Shown here: piece after piece, positions 25,903 through 33,485 of the stretch
Layout of the letters: each line of letters opens with the position of its first letter
How positions within the stretch are numbered: position 1 is the first letter of the stretch
DNA from: Streptomyces sp. 11x1
GTDB taxonomy: Bacteria > Actinomycetota > Actinomycetes > Streptomycetales > Streptomycetaceae
NCBI RefSeq assembly: GCF_032598905.1
Contig: NZ_CP122458.1
Span: forward strand, 620,001-684,000
Direction of reading: 5' to 3'
Length of the DNA stretch: 64,000 nt
Program-made: the position numbers and the translations under genes
Notes under the pieces: generated by a model
What the model saw: only the letters and a program-made list of their open reading frames with translations
Databases searched by the model: none
What the model was told of the DNA's origin: nothing

Positions 25903-26940
25903 TCAGAGGTCGCGTCGTACCAGGTACGCCGACAGCGCCCGCAGTTCGTCCGCGGCCCCGCCCTCCGACAAGACGTCGGCCAGTGCGGCCTCCGCGGCGG
26001 CGATGTGGGCCCGTGCCTCGTCCAGGGCCGCCGTCCGGCCGCCCGCCGCCTCGACGAGCTCGGCCGCCTCCCGCGGGTCGCCCCCCGACCGCAGCAGCAC
26101 GGCCAGTCTGCGCGCCGCGGAGGACGGGGAGTCGAGCGCGGCGAGTACGGGGAAGGTCTTCTTGCGTTCCCGGAGATCGCCGTGCACGGGTTTGCCGGTG
26201 ACGTCGGGGTCGCCCCAGATGCCCAGCACGTCGTCGACGATCTGGAACGCCAGGCCGAGACGGCGGCCGACCCGGTCGAGCGCCGAGACGACGGGCGGCG
26301 GGCCACCTCCGAGCTGCGCGCCGAGCGCGGCCGCACCGCCGAGCAGCGCCCCGGTCTTGTGCTCGGCCATCGCCAGGTACTCCGCGGGCCGCACCCGTTC
26401 GGGCCCCGTCCAGGGGCGCGCGGCGAACAGCAGGTCCTCCGCCTGCCCGTGCACCAGGTCACCGAGCGCCACCGACAGTACGCGAGTCGCGGAGGCACCC
26501 GCCTCGGTGGCCGCGAGCGTCTCGACGGCCAGCGCGAACAGGGCGTCGCCCGCGAGCACCGCGGGCCCCGTGCCGTAGGCCTTCCACACGGCGGGGCGAC
26601 GGCGGCGGGCCGCGTCCCCGTCCATGATGTCGTCGTGCAGCAGCGAGAAGGTGTGCACCAACTCCACCGCGACCGCAGCGGGCACCCCGGTCCGCCCGGC
26701 GGCACCCACCGCCTCGGCCCCGAGCACGGCCAGTGCCTGCCGCACCCCCTTGCCCCCGGGCGCGGTGACGGGAGCGCCACCCACCTCGCACCAGCCGAAG
26801 GAGTACGCGGCCATCTCGCCCACCCAGGGGTGCATCCGACCGACGGCCTCCACCAGCGCCGGGCGCACCAGCTCGCGGCAGCGTTCCAGCACCAGGGGGA
26901 CGTCCGTCGGCACCCGCACCGCCGAGGAGACCAGGGTCAC
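25903..26940 (-). CDS. trans-polyprenyl diphosphate synthase
   Basis: 345 aa. First aspartate-rich motif LLHDDIMDGDAARRRRPAVW (about 100) and second FQIVDDVLGIWGD (about 235); GHKTG-type residues appear as AEHKTGALLGG. Residues before the first DDxxD are Phe-Ser-Leu-Leu-His, which does not by itself set chain length. It is not part of the crt operon but overlaps the TPR gene upstream by four bases (ATGA). A second GGPP or FPP synthase with a dedicated helper suggests a separate terpenoid, yet no cyclase adjoins. The start ATG lies inside the TPR stop region. Confidence 0.88.
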   Translation of the reverse strand: MTLVSSAVRVPTDVPLVLERCRELVRPALVEAVGRMHPWVGEMAAYSFGWCEVGGAPVTAPGGKGVRQALAVLGAEAVGAAGRTGVPAAVAVELVHTFSLLHDDIMDGDAARRRRPAVWKAYGTGPAVLAGDALFALAVETLAATEAGASATRVLSVALGDLVHGQAEDLLFAARPWTGPERVRPAEYLAMAEHKTGALLGGAAALGAQLGGGPPPVVSALDRVGRRLGLAFQIVDDVLGIWGDPDVTGKPVHGDLRERKKTFPVLAALDSPSSAARRLAVLLRSGGDPREAAELVEAAGGRTAALDEARAHIAAAEAALADVLSEGGAADELRALSAYLVRRDL

Positions 26941-28088
26941 CGTGCGACCTCCGCCCGCACACCGCGATCGGCTGCCCGCGCGCGACGAGCCGCCTCGTCG
27001 CCGAGACCCGCCCGGCCGCGCGCGGTGCGCTCGGCATGGCGGCCCGGACCGACTTCGGCCTGGTCCCGCAGGCCGAGTTCCTCTCGCGCCCGGGCCACCA
27101 TCTGCCGCGCGTGCCGTAGCCCGATCCGATCCAACTCCCCTGCCAGATCCTCCAGTTCGGCAGCGGTCTCGACGCGACTCCGGCCGAGCCGGGCGAGGGA
27201 CTTGGCCAACCCCAGCCTGGCCAGCGCTTCCCCACGCGGCTCGCTCATCTCACGGAACTCCGCGAGCGCCAGCTCGTACGTGTCCCGCGCCTCGGTGTAA
27301 CGCCCCGCGCGGTAGAGGACGTTGCCACGCATCTTGTGGTTGTAGGCCAGCGCGCTGGAGAGCCGCATCTCGCGGCAGACGGCCTCCGCCTCCGACAGCA
27401 GGGCGAGCGCCCGCTCGACGTCCCCGTCCCGTGCCGAGACGATGTCGGCGAGCCCGCGCAGTGCCCAGGCATGCCCGCGTCGGTCGTCGGCGCCCTCGGC
27501 TATCGCGGCCGCCTCTTCGAACATCGCGTAGGCACTGTCGTAGGACCCCCGCTGGCGGTGGATCTGCGCGATGCCCTCCAGCGCCCACACCGTGTGCCGC
27601 GCCTCCCCCCGCCGACGGGCCTCGGCCAGCAGCTGTTCGTGCAACTGGGCGACGGCCTCGTAGTCGCCCTGGATCCTGCCCGTCTCGGCCAGTCCCGCGA
27701 GGGAGTAGCCGCGCACGACGACGTCCCCGCCCCGCTTGCCCATCTCGGCCGCCAGCCCGAGCAGCCGCCGGGCCAGGGCGAACGAGCCGCGTTGCCGGGC
27801 CAGCGTGCCGCCGCTCCACAGGGCCCACGCCATCGCTCCCTGGTCCCCCACCGCTCTGGCCGCACGGTAGCTCGCCTTCCACGCCCGGTCGGCCTCCCCG
27901 ATCTGCCCCAGCCTGCGGTGCGCCTCGGCCACGGCGAGCCCGGAGCGTGCCGCCTCGCCGTGTTCCCCGGCGCGCTCGGCCTCTCTCAACTGCCGTGTGC
28001 CGGCGGCCAGTACCTCGGTGAGAGAGGAATTCACGGACAGGGTGGTCAGAGCGCCCTGGTATTCGGGCGCGAAGGCCTTGCCGTACAT
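26937..28088 (-). CDS. tetratricopeptide-repeat protein coupled to polyprenyl synthase
   Basis: 383 aa of about eight TPR-like helical hairpins (for example LAGLAETGRIQGDYEAVAQLHEQ and WALEGIAQIHRQRGSYDSAYAMFEE), ending in an Arg/Ala-rich tail. No enzymatic or DNA-binding motif was seen. TPR arrays bind protein partners. The 4-base stop/start overlap with the prenyl synthase argues for a joint complex or shared control. GAAAGGG precedes the ATG, and the promoter region holds a striking A+T-rich palindrome (28112-28143). The role of the pair is unknown to me. Confidence 0.8.
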   Translation of the reverse strand: MYGKAFAPEYQGALTTLSVNSSLTEVLAAGTRQLREAERAGEHGEAARSGLAVAEAHRRLGQIGEADRAWKASYRAARAVGDQGAMAWALWSGGTLARQRGSFALARRLLGLAAEMGKRGGDVVVRGYSLAGLAETGRIQGDYEAVAQLHEQLLAEARRRGEARHTVWALEGIAQIHRQRGSYDSAYAMFEEAAAIAEGADDRRGHAWALRGLADIVSARDGDVERALALLSEAEAVCREMRLSSALAYNHKMRGNVLYRAGRYTEARDTYELALAEFREMSEPRGEALARLGLAKSLARLGRSRVETAAELEDLAGELDRIGLRHARQMVARAREELGLRDQAEVGPGRHAERTARGRAGLGDEAARRARAADRGVRAEVAR

Positions 28089-28111
28089 GGAACCCTTTCG
28101 GTGGATGCGCT

Positions 28112-28143
28112 CTATACACTCTGCGTATACATGTCGTGTATAG
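28112..28143 (-). promoter_or_regulatory. co-centred palindrome over the TPR-prenyl synthase promoter
   Basis: CTATACAC (28112-28119) and GTGTATAG (28136-28143) are perfect inverted repeats. GTATAC (28125-28130) is a palindrome with the same exact centre. The block is A+T-rich in a 72% G+C setting and 24 bases upstream of the TPR start, where it covers the probable -10. A homodimeric repressor site is likely. Confidence 0.7.
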
Positions 28144-28294
28144 GGAGCGAAAATCGACGCCGCCCCAAGGAGTCGGGGCGGCGCCCGTCACCGATCAAGA
28201 TGCCGTGCACGCCGTGAGGGTTGCTCGTGAGGCGTAGATCACCCCACCCGGCGCCGCAGGAGGCAACCCACCGTCAACCGCCGACGCACAGCGC

Positions 28295-29485
28295 TCAGTT
28301 GGGGTTGCCCGCGTGAGTGAGCGTCGCCCAGGCGTTGAAGTAGTTGTCCGTGCCCGACGGCCTGCGCGCCTCGGTGTACTTCTGGGTATGGGACATGCCG
28401 ATGCCGAGGCGGTGGTGAAGGGCGTTGAAGGCGACCTCGGTGACGCGGCCGAGCCCCTTGGCGACCGAGCCGCCGCACAGCCAGGAGGGTACGGCGGTGC
28501 CGTTCTCGTAGGAGGTGTGGAAGCCGAGGGCGTGGCGCAGCCGGTCCTGGATCCTGGGGTAGAGGTCCTGGCCCTGGATCCGGCTGGTCTCGGCGATGTT
28601 CGCGAGGGAGGCGATGCCCCAGCCGGTGTGCCCGAAGTCGCGGCAGGTCTCCTGGGCGAGGCCGTCGGTGAAGGTGCTCTGGCCCTGCCAGTACTTGATG
28701 ATCTCGGCACTGGTGTCGATGCTGCTGCCGGCGGGCGGCTCGGGCAGGTCACCGTCGCCGTTCAGGTAGACGTACGCCGGTACGCGGGCGAGGTAGGTGC
28801 GGACGGCCTTGTCGTAGGCGGCGCGGTCCTCGATGAACACGGAGATGCCCAGCGCCGCCTCGGTCATGACCAGTTCCCAGTTGCCGTTCTTGGTGGACGC
28901 GCCGTTGATCACCTCGGGGAGGTACACGTCGCGCAGCATGGTCGCGAACCGGCCCGCGCCCGGCCAGCCACCGTCGTAGGTGTACTTGATGATCTCGGCG
29001 GCGCGCGGCCAGGTGGAACCCGCCCAGCCCGTCTGCAGCGGGGCGTTGCTGTTGGTGTGGTCCCTGATCGTCGCGGACCAGGCGTCCATGATCTCGATCG
29101 ACTTCCTGGCGTACCGGCCGTCCCGGGTGAAGTACCAGGCGAGCGCCTGCGTGTAGGCCGCGATGGCGTCCTGGCGCTCGTCGGTGCAGCCGTTGTTGGG
29201 GTTGGAAGACGAACCGCACTCGACGACGGGCCGCGGTTTCGCGACACGCGACAACGAGGCGTAGGAGCTGGCCATCATGGCGTCGTAGGCGGCCTTCCAC
29301 GGCTGCTGACCCGCCTGCACCTTCGACCGGGCGTGGTCGAGCTGACCCCGGCTCACCAGAACACCGGGATGGGCGAAGGCGGCCGGCGCGGCCGACGCGC
29401 GTGGGGCGGGGCCGGTGAGCTGAGCGCTCAACAGCCCTGCCAGCAGGGCGAGTACACCGAGCAGGGCGGTTGTGGTCCGTGGCAT
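28295..29485 (-). CDS. secreted alginate-lyase-family polysaccharide lyase
   Basis: 396 aa with a signal peptide (MPRTTTALLGVLALLAGLLSAQL, cleaved near ASAA). The body is an alpha-alpha barrel with motifs of the alginate lyase (PF05426-like) group: KNGNWELVMTEAALGISVF, GDLPEPP and QETCRDFGHTGWGIASLANIAE, holding candidate catalytic Asn, His and Tyr residues. These enzymes cleave uronate polymers, but actinobacterial members are poorly characterised. A DasR-like TGGTCCAGACCA site 67 bases upstream suggests amino-sugar control. The ATG at 29485 has GGAAGAGG. It is a single gene. Confidence 0.85.
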   Translation of the reverse strand: MPRTTTALLGVLALLAGLLSAQLTGPAPRASAAPAAFAHPGVLVSRGQLDHARSKVQAGQQPWKAAYDAMMASSYASLSRVAKPRPVVECGSSSNPNNGCTDERQDAIAAYTQALAWYFTRDGRYARKSIEIMDAWSATIRDHTNSNAPLQTGWAGSTWPRAAEIIKYTYDGGWPGAGRFATMLRDVYLPEVINGASTKNGNWELVMTEAALGISVFIEDRAAYDKAVRTYLARVPAYVYLNGDGDLPEPPAGSSIDTSAEIIKYWQGQSTFTDGLAQETCRDFGHTGWGIASLANIAETSRIQGQDLYPRIQDRLRHALGFHTSYENGTAVPSWLCGGSVAKGLGRVTEVAFNALHHRLGIGMSHTQKYTEARRPSGTDNYFNAWATLTHAGNPN

Positions 29486-29551
29486 CCGATGACCTCTTCC
29501 GTTCAGACGTTTCCGTTCAGGAATGAGAACGCCGTTCCGAATGCAGAAGCT

Positions 29552-29563
29552 TGGTCCAGACCA
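29552..29563 (-). promoter_or_regulatory. DasR-like operator (dre) TGGTCCAGACCA
   Basis: This 12-base inverted repeat matches the DasR core TGGTCYAGACCA, known to control chitin and GlcNAc uptake in Streptomyces. It is 67 bases upstream of the lyase ATG. The sequence TTCCGTTCAG also occurs twice at 29497 and 29511, in the leader. Confidence 0.7.
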
Positions 29564-29623
29564 TAGGAATCTATCGTGCGCATGTCAATACAGCCTTTGC
29601 GTCCCCGCCGCAGCGCACGCCTT

Positions 29624-29725
29624 CTAGGCCCTGTCGTCACATTCCCGTCGTCGCCCGAAGGGCGGCCCCGCGGCGTCGCGTGCAGGGCGTCGCGGGGCAG
29701 GCGGGAATTCGACGACAGGGCCTAG
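29624..29725. mobile_element. 102-bp CTAG-bounded inverted-repeat element, deletion form (element 2)
   Basis: It begins with the same 20 bases as element 1 (CTAGGCCCTGTCGTCACATT) and ends with the mirror image carrying two mismatches. Its interior keeps the CGTCGCCCGAAGG module and the GGCGTCGCGGGGCAGGCGGG end of element 1 but lacks the middle half. It is therefore an internal-deletion derivative. The flanks, CTT and AAG, extend the palindrome. Confidence 0.75.
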
Positions 29726-29732
29726 AAGCGTC

Positions 29733-29831
29733 CTGAAGATCTTGAAAATGCGCCCGGCTTGCCCTATTTGATGGCGATTGACATTTACCGGCAATCCAGG
29801 GTGAGTCGGGCGGCCAGAGCAAGATCTTCAG
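29733..29831. repeat. 99-bp unit bounded by a perfect 12-bp inverted repeat
   Basis: CTGAAGATCTTG (29733-29744) and CAAGATCTTCAG (29820-29831) bracket an A+T-rich core containing a smaller GATTG/CAATC hairpin. It ends 8 bases before the stop of the ABC permease gene (29839) and begins 8 bases after element 2. It may be a terminator for the ABC operon or an independent small element. Confidence 0.55.
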
Positions 29832-29838
29832 CGGTCTC

Positions 29839-30705
29839 CTAGGCGGCCTGTGCGCCGCTCCGTTCCGCGCGGCGGCGGCGTACGGACAGGCGTGAGCCGG
29901 ACTCGCGGCGGGCCGCGCGGCGCAGCAGGGGGACCGCGAGAAGGAACCCGAACACCGCCCAGGCGGTCAGCACCAGGGCGACCAGGGGGAGTTCCCAGGA
30001 GCCGGCCACCTCCGCGGTCCGGGCCGAGTCGGGGAGCAGCGCCGAACGCAGGCCCTGCGCCATCCACTTGAGCGGAAAGACCGCGGCCACCTGCTGGACC
30101 GGAACGGGCAGCATGGTGATCGGGAAGACCACTCCGGAGGTGAGCAGGAGCCCCATCGTCGGCAACATGATCAGCGCCAGCGCCTCACGGGGGTTGGGCA
30201 GTACGGCGCCGATGGCCGCACCCAGCGGTACGACGGCGAGCAGCCCGAGCGTGGTGACCCACAGCAGCGTCAGCCAGTCGCCCGGCCCTCTCGGCAGCGG
30301 CCCGTCCACCAGCAGCGCTCCGGCCGCCAGGAGCAGCGCCAGAGTGCCGACGGCCACGACGACCACCAACAGGCACTTGGCGACGAGGTAGGCCGGTATC
30401 CCGCCGGGCGTGGCGCGCAGCCGCAGCAGGGCGCCCTCCTCCCGTTCGGTCACGAGTATCTGCGGGAGGTTGATCAGTCCCACCTGGAACAGCAGATAGG
30501 CGGCGAAGCCCGCCAGCACCAGATGGGTCATCGGGATCCGGGTGCCGGGCACGTCGTCGTCGAGGAAGGCCGCGACGAGCAGCGAAACGACGACGTTCGT
30601 CAAGTGGCTGAACAACTCCTTGCCGTTGCGCAGGAAGTGCCGCAGTTCGATGCCACCGCGCCGGACCCCGGCGCGCAAGCTGTTCGTCATAGGTGTCGTC
30701 CTCAT
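29839..30705 (-). CDS. ABC-2 type transporter permease
   Basis: 288 aa with six membrane segments in the ABC-2 pattern; the conserved loop ILVTEREEGALLRLRATPGGIP lies near residue 90. It forms the membrane part of an exporter with the ATPase encoded upstream, whose stop overlaps this start (ATGA). A basic C-terminal tail follows the last helix. Daunorubicin-resistance or ABC-2 exporters of this size move lipids or antibiotics; the substrate cannot be read from sequence. It is the last gene of the operon 32532-29839. Confidence 0.88.
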   Translation of the reverse strand: MRTTPMTNSLRAGVRRGGIELRHFLRNGKELFSHLTNVVVSLLVAAFLDDDVPGTRIPMTHLVLAGFAAYLLFQVGLINLPQILVTEREEGALLRLRATPGGIPAYLVAKCLLVVVVAVGTLALLLAAGALLVDGPLPRGPGDWLTLLWVTTLGLLAVVPLGAAIGAVLPNPREALALIMLPTMGLLLTSGVVFPITMLPVPVQQVAAVFPLKWMAQGLRSALLPDSARTAEVAGSWELPLVALVLTAWAVFGFLLAVPLLRRAARRESGSRLSVRRRRAERSGAQAA

Positions 30706-31661
30706 GCGACCCTCGCCTCTCCGTCCGCGCCCGCATCCTCGTCCCCGTCCCCGTCCCTATCCCTGTGCTCGTTCTGGCCCCCGTGCGTGCCGTCGGCCTC
30801 CTGGCGCACCATGTGCAGATACGTGTCCTCCAGCGTCGGGCGGCGGACCTCCAGGTCGGCGATCGGGCCGTTCGCGTGCCGGTGGAGTTCCCAGACCAGA
30901 CGTGAGGGGTCAGCGGTGCGTTCGCGGCGGGAGGTCCCGTCGTCGGCCGTCCAGCGGACCTCCGCCCGGGCAGCGGCGCGCCGGGCCAGTTCGGCGGGCG
31001 TCCCACAGGCCCGGATCCGGCCGCCCACCAGCATGGCGATCCGGTCGGCGAGCCGCTCGGCCTCCACGAGGTCGTGGGTGGTGAGCAGGACGGTGACACC
31101 CTCGGCGCGGGCCAGCCGTTCCACCAGAAGGTGGAACTCGTGCCGGGCCTCCGGGTCGAATCCTGCCGTCGGCTCGTCAAGGAAGAGGAGTTCGGGGCGG
31201 CCGACGATGCCGAGCGCGACGTCCAGCCGCCGGCGCTGGCCGCCGGACAGCCGGTCCACCTGCCGCCCGGCCTGCTCGCTGAGACCGACCAGGGCCAGCA
31301 GTTCGGCCGGGTCCCGCGGGTCGGGGTAGTACTCTGCGAAGTGCCCCAGCAACTCGGCGACCCGCCAGCGGCCATGGTCGCGCCAGGACTGCAGGACCAG
31401 TCCGATCCGGCCGCGCCACGTGTCGTCGCCCCGCTCCGGGTCCGCGCCGAGGACGCTCACCTCGCCGCCGGAACGCCGCCTGAAGCCCTCCAGGATCTCG
31501 ACGGTGGTGGTCTTCCCCGCGCCGTTGGGTCCGAGCAGCGCGAAGACCTCGCCGCGGTGGATGTCCAGGTCGACGCCGTGGAGGACGTCCGTGTCGCCGT
31601 ACGTCATCGTCATGTCGCGCGCGTGGACGACCGGCCGGGCGGCTGTGTGCTCCTGCGTCAT
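30702..31661 (-). CDS. ABC transporter ATP-binding protein (ABC-2 exporter)
   Basis: 319 aa. Walker A GPNGAGKTT (about 45), Q-loop LVLQSWRD, signature LSGGQRRRLDVALG, Walker B LLFLDEPTAGFD, and a switch His in LLTTHD are all present, so it should hydrolyse ATP. A C-terminal DrrA-like domain ends in a charged Asp/Gly-Arg tail coded by CCGTCC-type short repeats. The ATG at 31661 overlaps the regulator's stop (ATGA) and the stop overlaps the permease start. Confidence 0.93.
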   Translation of the reverse strand: MTQEHTAARPVVHARDMTMTYGDTDVLHGVDLDIHRGEVFALLGPNGAGKTTTVEILEGFRRRSGGEVSVLGADPERGDDTWRGRIGLVLQSWRDHGRWRVAELLGHFAEYYPDPRDPAELLALVGLSEQAGRQVDRLSGGQRRRLDVALGIVGRPELLFLDEPTAGFDPEARHEFHLLVERLARAEGVTVLLTTHDLVEAERLADRIAMLVGGRIRACGTPAELARRAAARAEVRWTADDGTSRRERTADPSRLVWELHRHANGPIADLEVRRPTLEDTYLHMVRQEADGTHGGQNEHRDRDGDGDEDAGADGEARVA

Positions 31662-32011
31662 CGGCCCGCCCCCGAGTGGCGTCGCTGTCCTGACGGCGCT
31701 TCGGAAGTCACCGGGGCACCCGCGCCCTCGACGATGGCCCGGAGCGCCGCGACGTGCCCCTCGAAGGCGGTGCGGCCCCGGTCGGTCAGCCGGACCCTGG
31801 TGCGCCGCTTGCGGCCGCCGCCCTCCTTCTGCAGCTCCAGGTAGCCGGCCTCCTCCAGGGTGTGCAGCTGTTTGGAGAGCGCCGAGTCGCTGAGCGAGAG
31901 GCTGTCGCGGACGAACGCGAAGTCCGCCCATTCGGTGGCGGCGAGCAGCGCGACCACCGACAGCCGGGTCGCGGGGTGGATCAGCTCGTCGAAGCCGGCT
32001 GGGGTGCTCAT
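31658..32011 (-). CDS. winged-helix transcriptional regulator of the ABC operon (MarR/PadR-like)
   Basis: 117 aa, one winged helix: ATRLSVVALLAATEWADFAFVRDSLSLSDSALSKQLHTLEEAGYLELQ, then the wing GGGRKRRTRVRLTDRGRTAFEGH. No effector domain is present. Its start overlaps the membrane protein's stop and its own stop overlaps the ATPase start, so it is made with the exporter and probably represses it. The nearest operator candidate is CTTTCC-TATAC-GGAAAG at 32543. This small domain type is common next to ABC-2 exporters in Actinobacteria. Confidence 0.85.
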   Translation of the reverse strand: MSTPAGFDELIHPATRLSVVALLAATEWADFAFVRDSLSLSDSALSKQLHTLEEAGYLELQKEGGGRKRRTRVRLTDRGRTAFEGHVAALRAIVEGAGAPVTSEAPSGQRRHSGAGR

Positions 32012-32532
32012 CGGCCCGCCTCCTCGTCGGCCGCCGGTTCGCCGCCGCGCCGCACCGAGTCGGCCGCCCACCGGTTGGCCGGACCGAGGGAGAGCACGTA
32101 CACGGTCACCGCGGCCGTGGCCTGGAGGGGGCCGGCGTAGATCGGCTCCAGCGACTCGGTCAGGTGGTCCGCCAGCACGATCGTCCCGCCGACCAGCACC
32201 GCCGCCGCACCGAACGCGGCCCACATGCGCCCGGGGCAGCGGGTGTGGTGCAGTCGCATCCGGCTCCTGCGGCTGCTCATCACGACCAGCAGGCCCAACA
32301 GGCCAGCATAGGCGGCCATGAACAGTCCGACGCCCCACTGGGGCAGGTCCATGCCCACTCCGGCGAGGAACACCCACATGAGCGCGGCCGTGCCGTAGGT
32401 CATGCGGCGCCCGCCGGACACGGTGTGCTCGAACTCGTCGTACACCCGCTCCTGCGGCACTCGGATGCGTTGCAGATCCCTCCACGCCTGTTCGGCGTCC
32501 ACCGGCATGCCCACGTCACTCGCCCCTCCCAC
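32008..32532 (-). CDS. four-helix membrane protein, first gene of ABC operon
   Basis: 174 aa if started at the GTG at 32532 (AGGAAAG about ten bases upstream); the ATG at 32508 is an alternative, with a distant GGGAGGGG. About four membrane segments follow a hydrophilic N-terminus with a DLQRIRVPQERVYDEFEH stretch. No family name was recognised. It is translationally coupled to the winged-helix regulator through a 4-base overlap, so it may signal membrane stress or form part of the exporter. Confidence 0.7.
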   Translation of the reverse strand: MGGASDVGMPVDAEQAWRDLQRIRVPQERVYDEFEHTVSGGRRMTYGTAALMWVFLAGVGMDLPQWGVGLFMAAYAGLLGLLVVMSSRRSRMRLHHTRCPGRMWAAFGAAAVLVGGTIVLADHLTESLEPIYAGPLQATAAVTVYVLSLGPANRWAADSVRRGGEPAADEEAGR

Positions 32533-32542
32533 GCCAACTCGT

Positions 32543-32559
32543 CTTTCCTATACGGAAAG
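32543..32559 (-). promoter_or_regulatory. CTTTCC-TATAC-GGAAAG palindrome before the ABC operon
   Basis: A perfect 6-bp inverted repeat with a 5-base A+T-rich centre lies 11 bases upstream of the GTG start. The centre could also serve as the -10 on the minus strand. It is the candidate operator for the winged-helix protein in this operon. Confidence 0.55.
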
Positions 32560-32564
32560 TTACC

Positions 32565-32593
32565 TCCCGACTTTCCCGGTGGGCAAGTCGGGA
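32565..32593 (-). terminator. terminator of the sugar-uptake operon
   Basis: TCCCGACTT and AAGTCGGGA are perfect 9-base arms with an 11-base loop. The hairpin lies about 50 bases after the MalG-like permease stop (32640) and before the promoter of the exporter operon, both transcribed on the minus strand. Confidence 0.6.
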
Positions 32594-32639
32594 GCACGTC
32601 ACGTTCGGCGTGTGCGGGACGTTCGGCGGGCCACCGGTG

Positions 32640-33485
32640 TCATTTCACGGATCCCGCCATCACCCCCTGGACGAAGTGCCGTTGGAAGGCGAAGAACACG
32701 GCGACCGGCACGATCAGGGACAGGAAGGCCCCCGGCGCCAGTACGTCAATGTTGCTGCCGAACTGCCTTATCTGCGACTGGAGTTCCACGGTCAGCGGCT
32801 GTGCCGAGCTGTCGGCGAACAGGAGGGCCACCAGCATGTCGTTCCACACCCACAGGAACTGGAAGATGGCGAGACTGGCGAGGGCCGGCCGTCCCACGGG
32901 CAGGACGAGACGGGTGAAGATGCGCCACTCCCCGCCACCGTCCATGCGGGCCGCCTCCAGCATCTCCTTCGGCATCTCGGCGAAGTAGTTCCGCAGCAGG
33001 AAGATCGCGAACGGCAGACCGTAGGAGACGTGGAAGAGGACGACTCCCGGGATGGTGCCGAACAGCCCGAGCTGACCGAAGAGTTTGGCCACCGGCAGCA
33101 GGCCGATCTGCACCGGCACCACCAACAGGGCGACCACGAGCAGGAAGAGCGGGTCGCGGCCGGGGAAGTCCAGCCAGGCGAAGGCGTATCCGGCGAGGGC
33201 CGCGATGACGACGACGAGGACCGTCGTGGGCACCGAGATCAGGACCGTGTTCCAGAACGCCTGGGTGATGCCCGCGTTGCCCAGCAGCGCGGAGTAGTTG
33301 TCGAAGGACAGCTGACCGGGGCTGGTGAGCGCCGTCCACCAGCCGCCCCTGGCCGTGTCCTCGGTGGATCTCAGGGAGGACAGCAGCAGTCCGGCGAGCG
33401 GGGTGAGCCAGATCAGGCCGACGACCACGAGGAAGGCCTGGACGAGACTGTTGCCGAGCGCCCGCCTGAGAGCGGTGACGTTCAT
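32640..33485 (-). CDS. carbohydrate ABC transporter permease (MalG-like)
   Basis: 281 aa with six membrane helices and the EAA loop EMLEAARMDGGGEWRIFTRLVLP near residue 190. It pairs with the MalF-like permease whose stop overlaps this ATG. The family imports di- and oligosaccharides; the GH13 enzyme in the operon points to alpha-glucosides such as maltose or trehalose. No ATPase gene adjoins, as usual in Streptomyces, where MsiK serves many systems. Confidence 0.92.
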   Translation of the reverse strand: MNVTALRRALGNSLVQAFLVVVGLIWLTPLAGLLLSSLRSTEDTARGGWWTALTSPGQLSFDNYSALLGNAGITQAFWNTVLISVPTTVLVVVIAALAGYAFAWLDFPGRDPLFLLVVALLVVPVQIGLLPVAKLFGQLGLFGTIPGVVLFHVSYGLPFAIFLLRNYFAEMPKEMLEAARMDGGGEWRIFTRLVLPVGRPALASLAIFQFLWVWNDMLVALLFADSSAQPLTVELQSQIRQFGSNIDVLAPGAFLSLIVPVAVFFAFQRHFVQGVMAGSVK

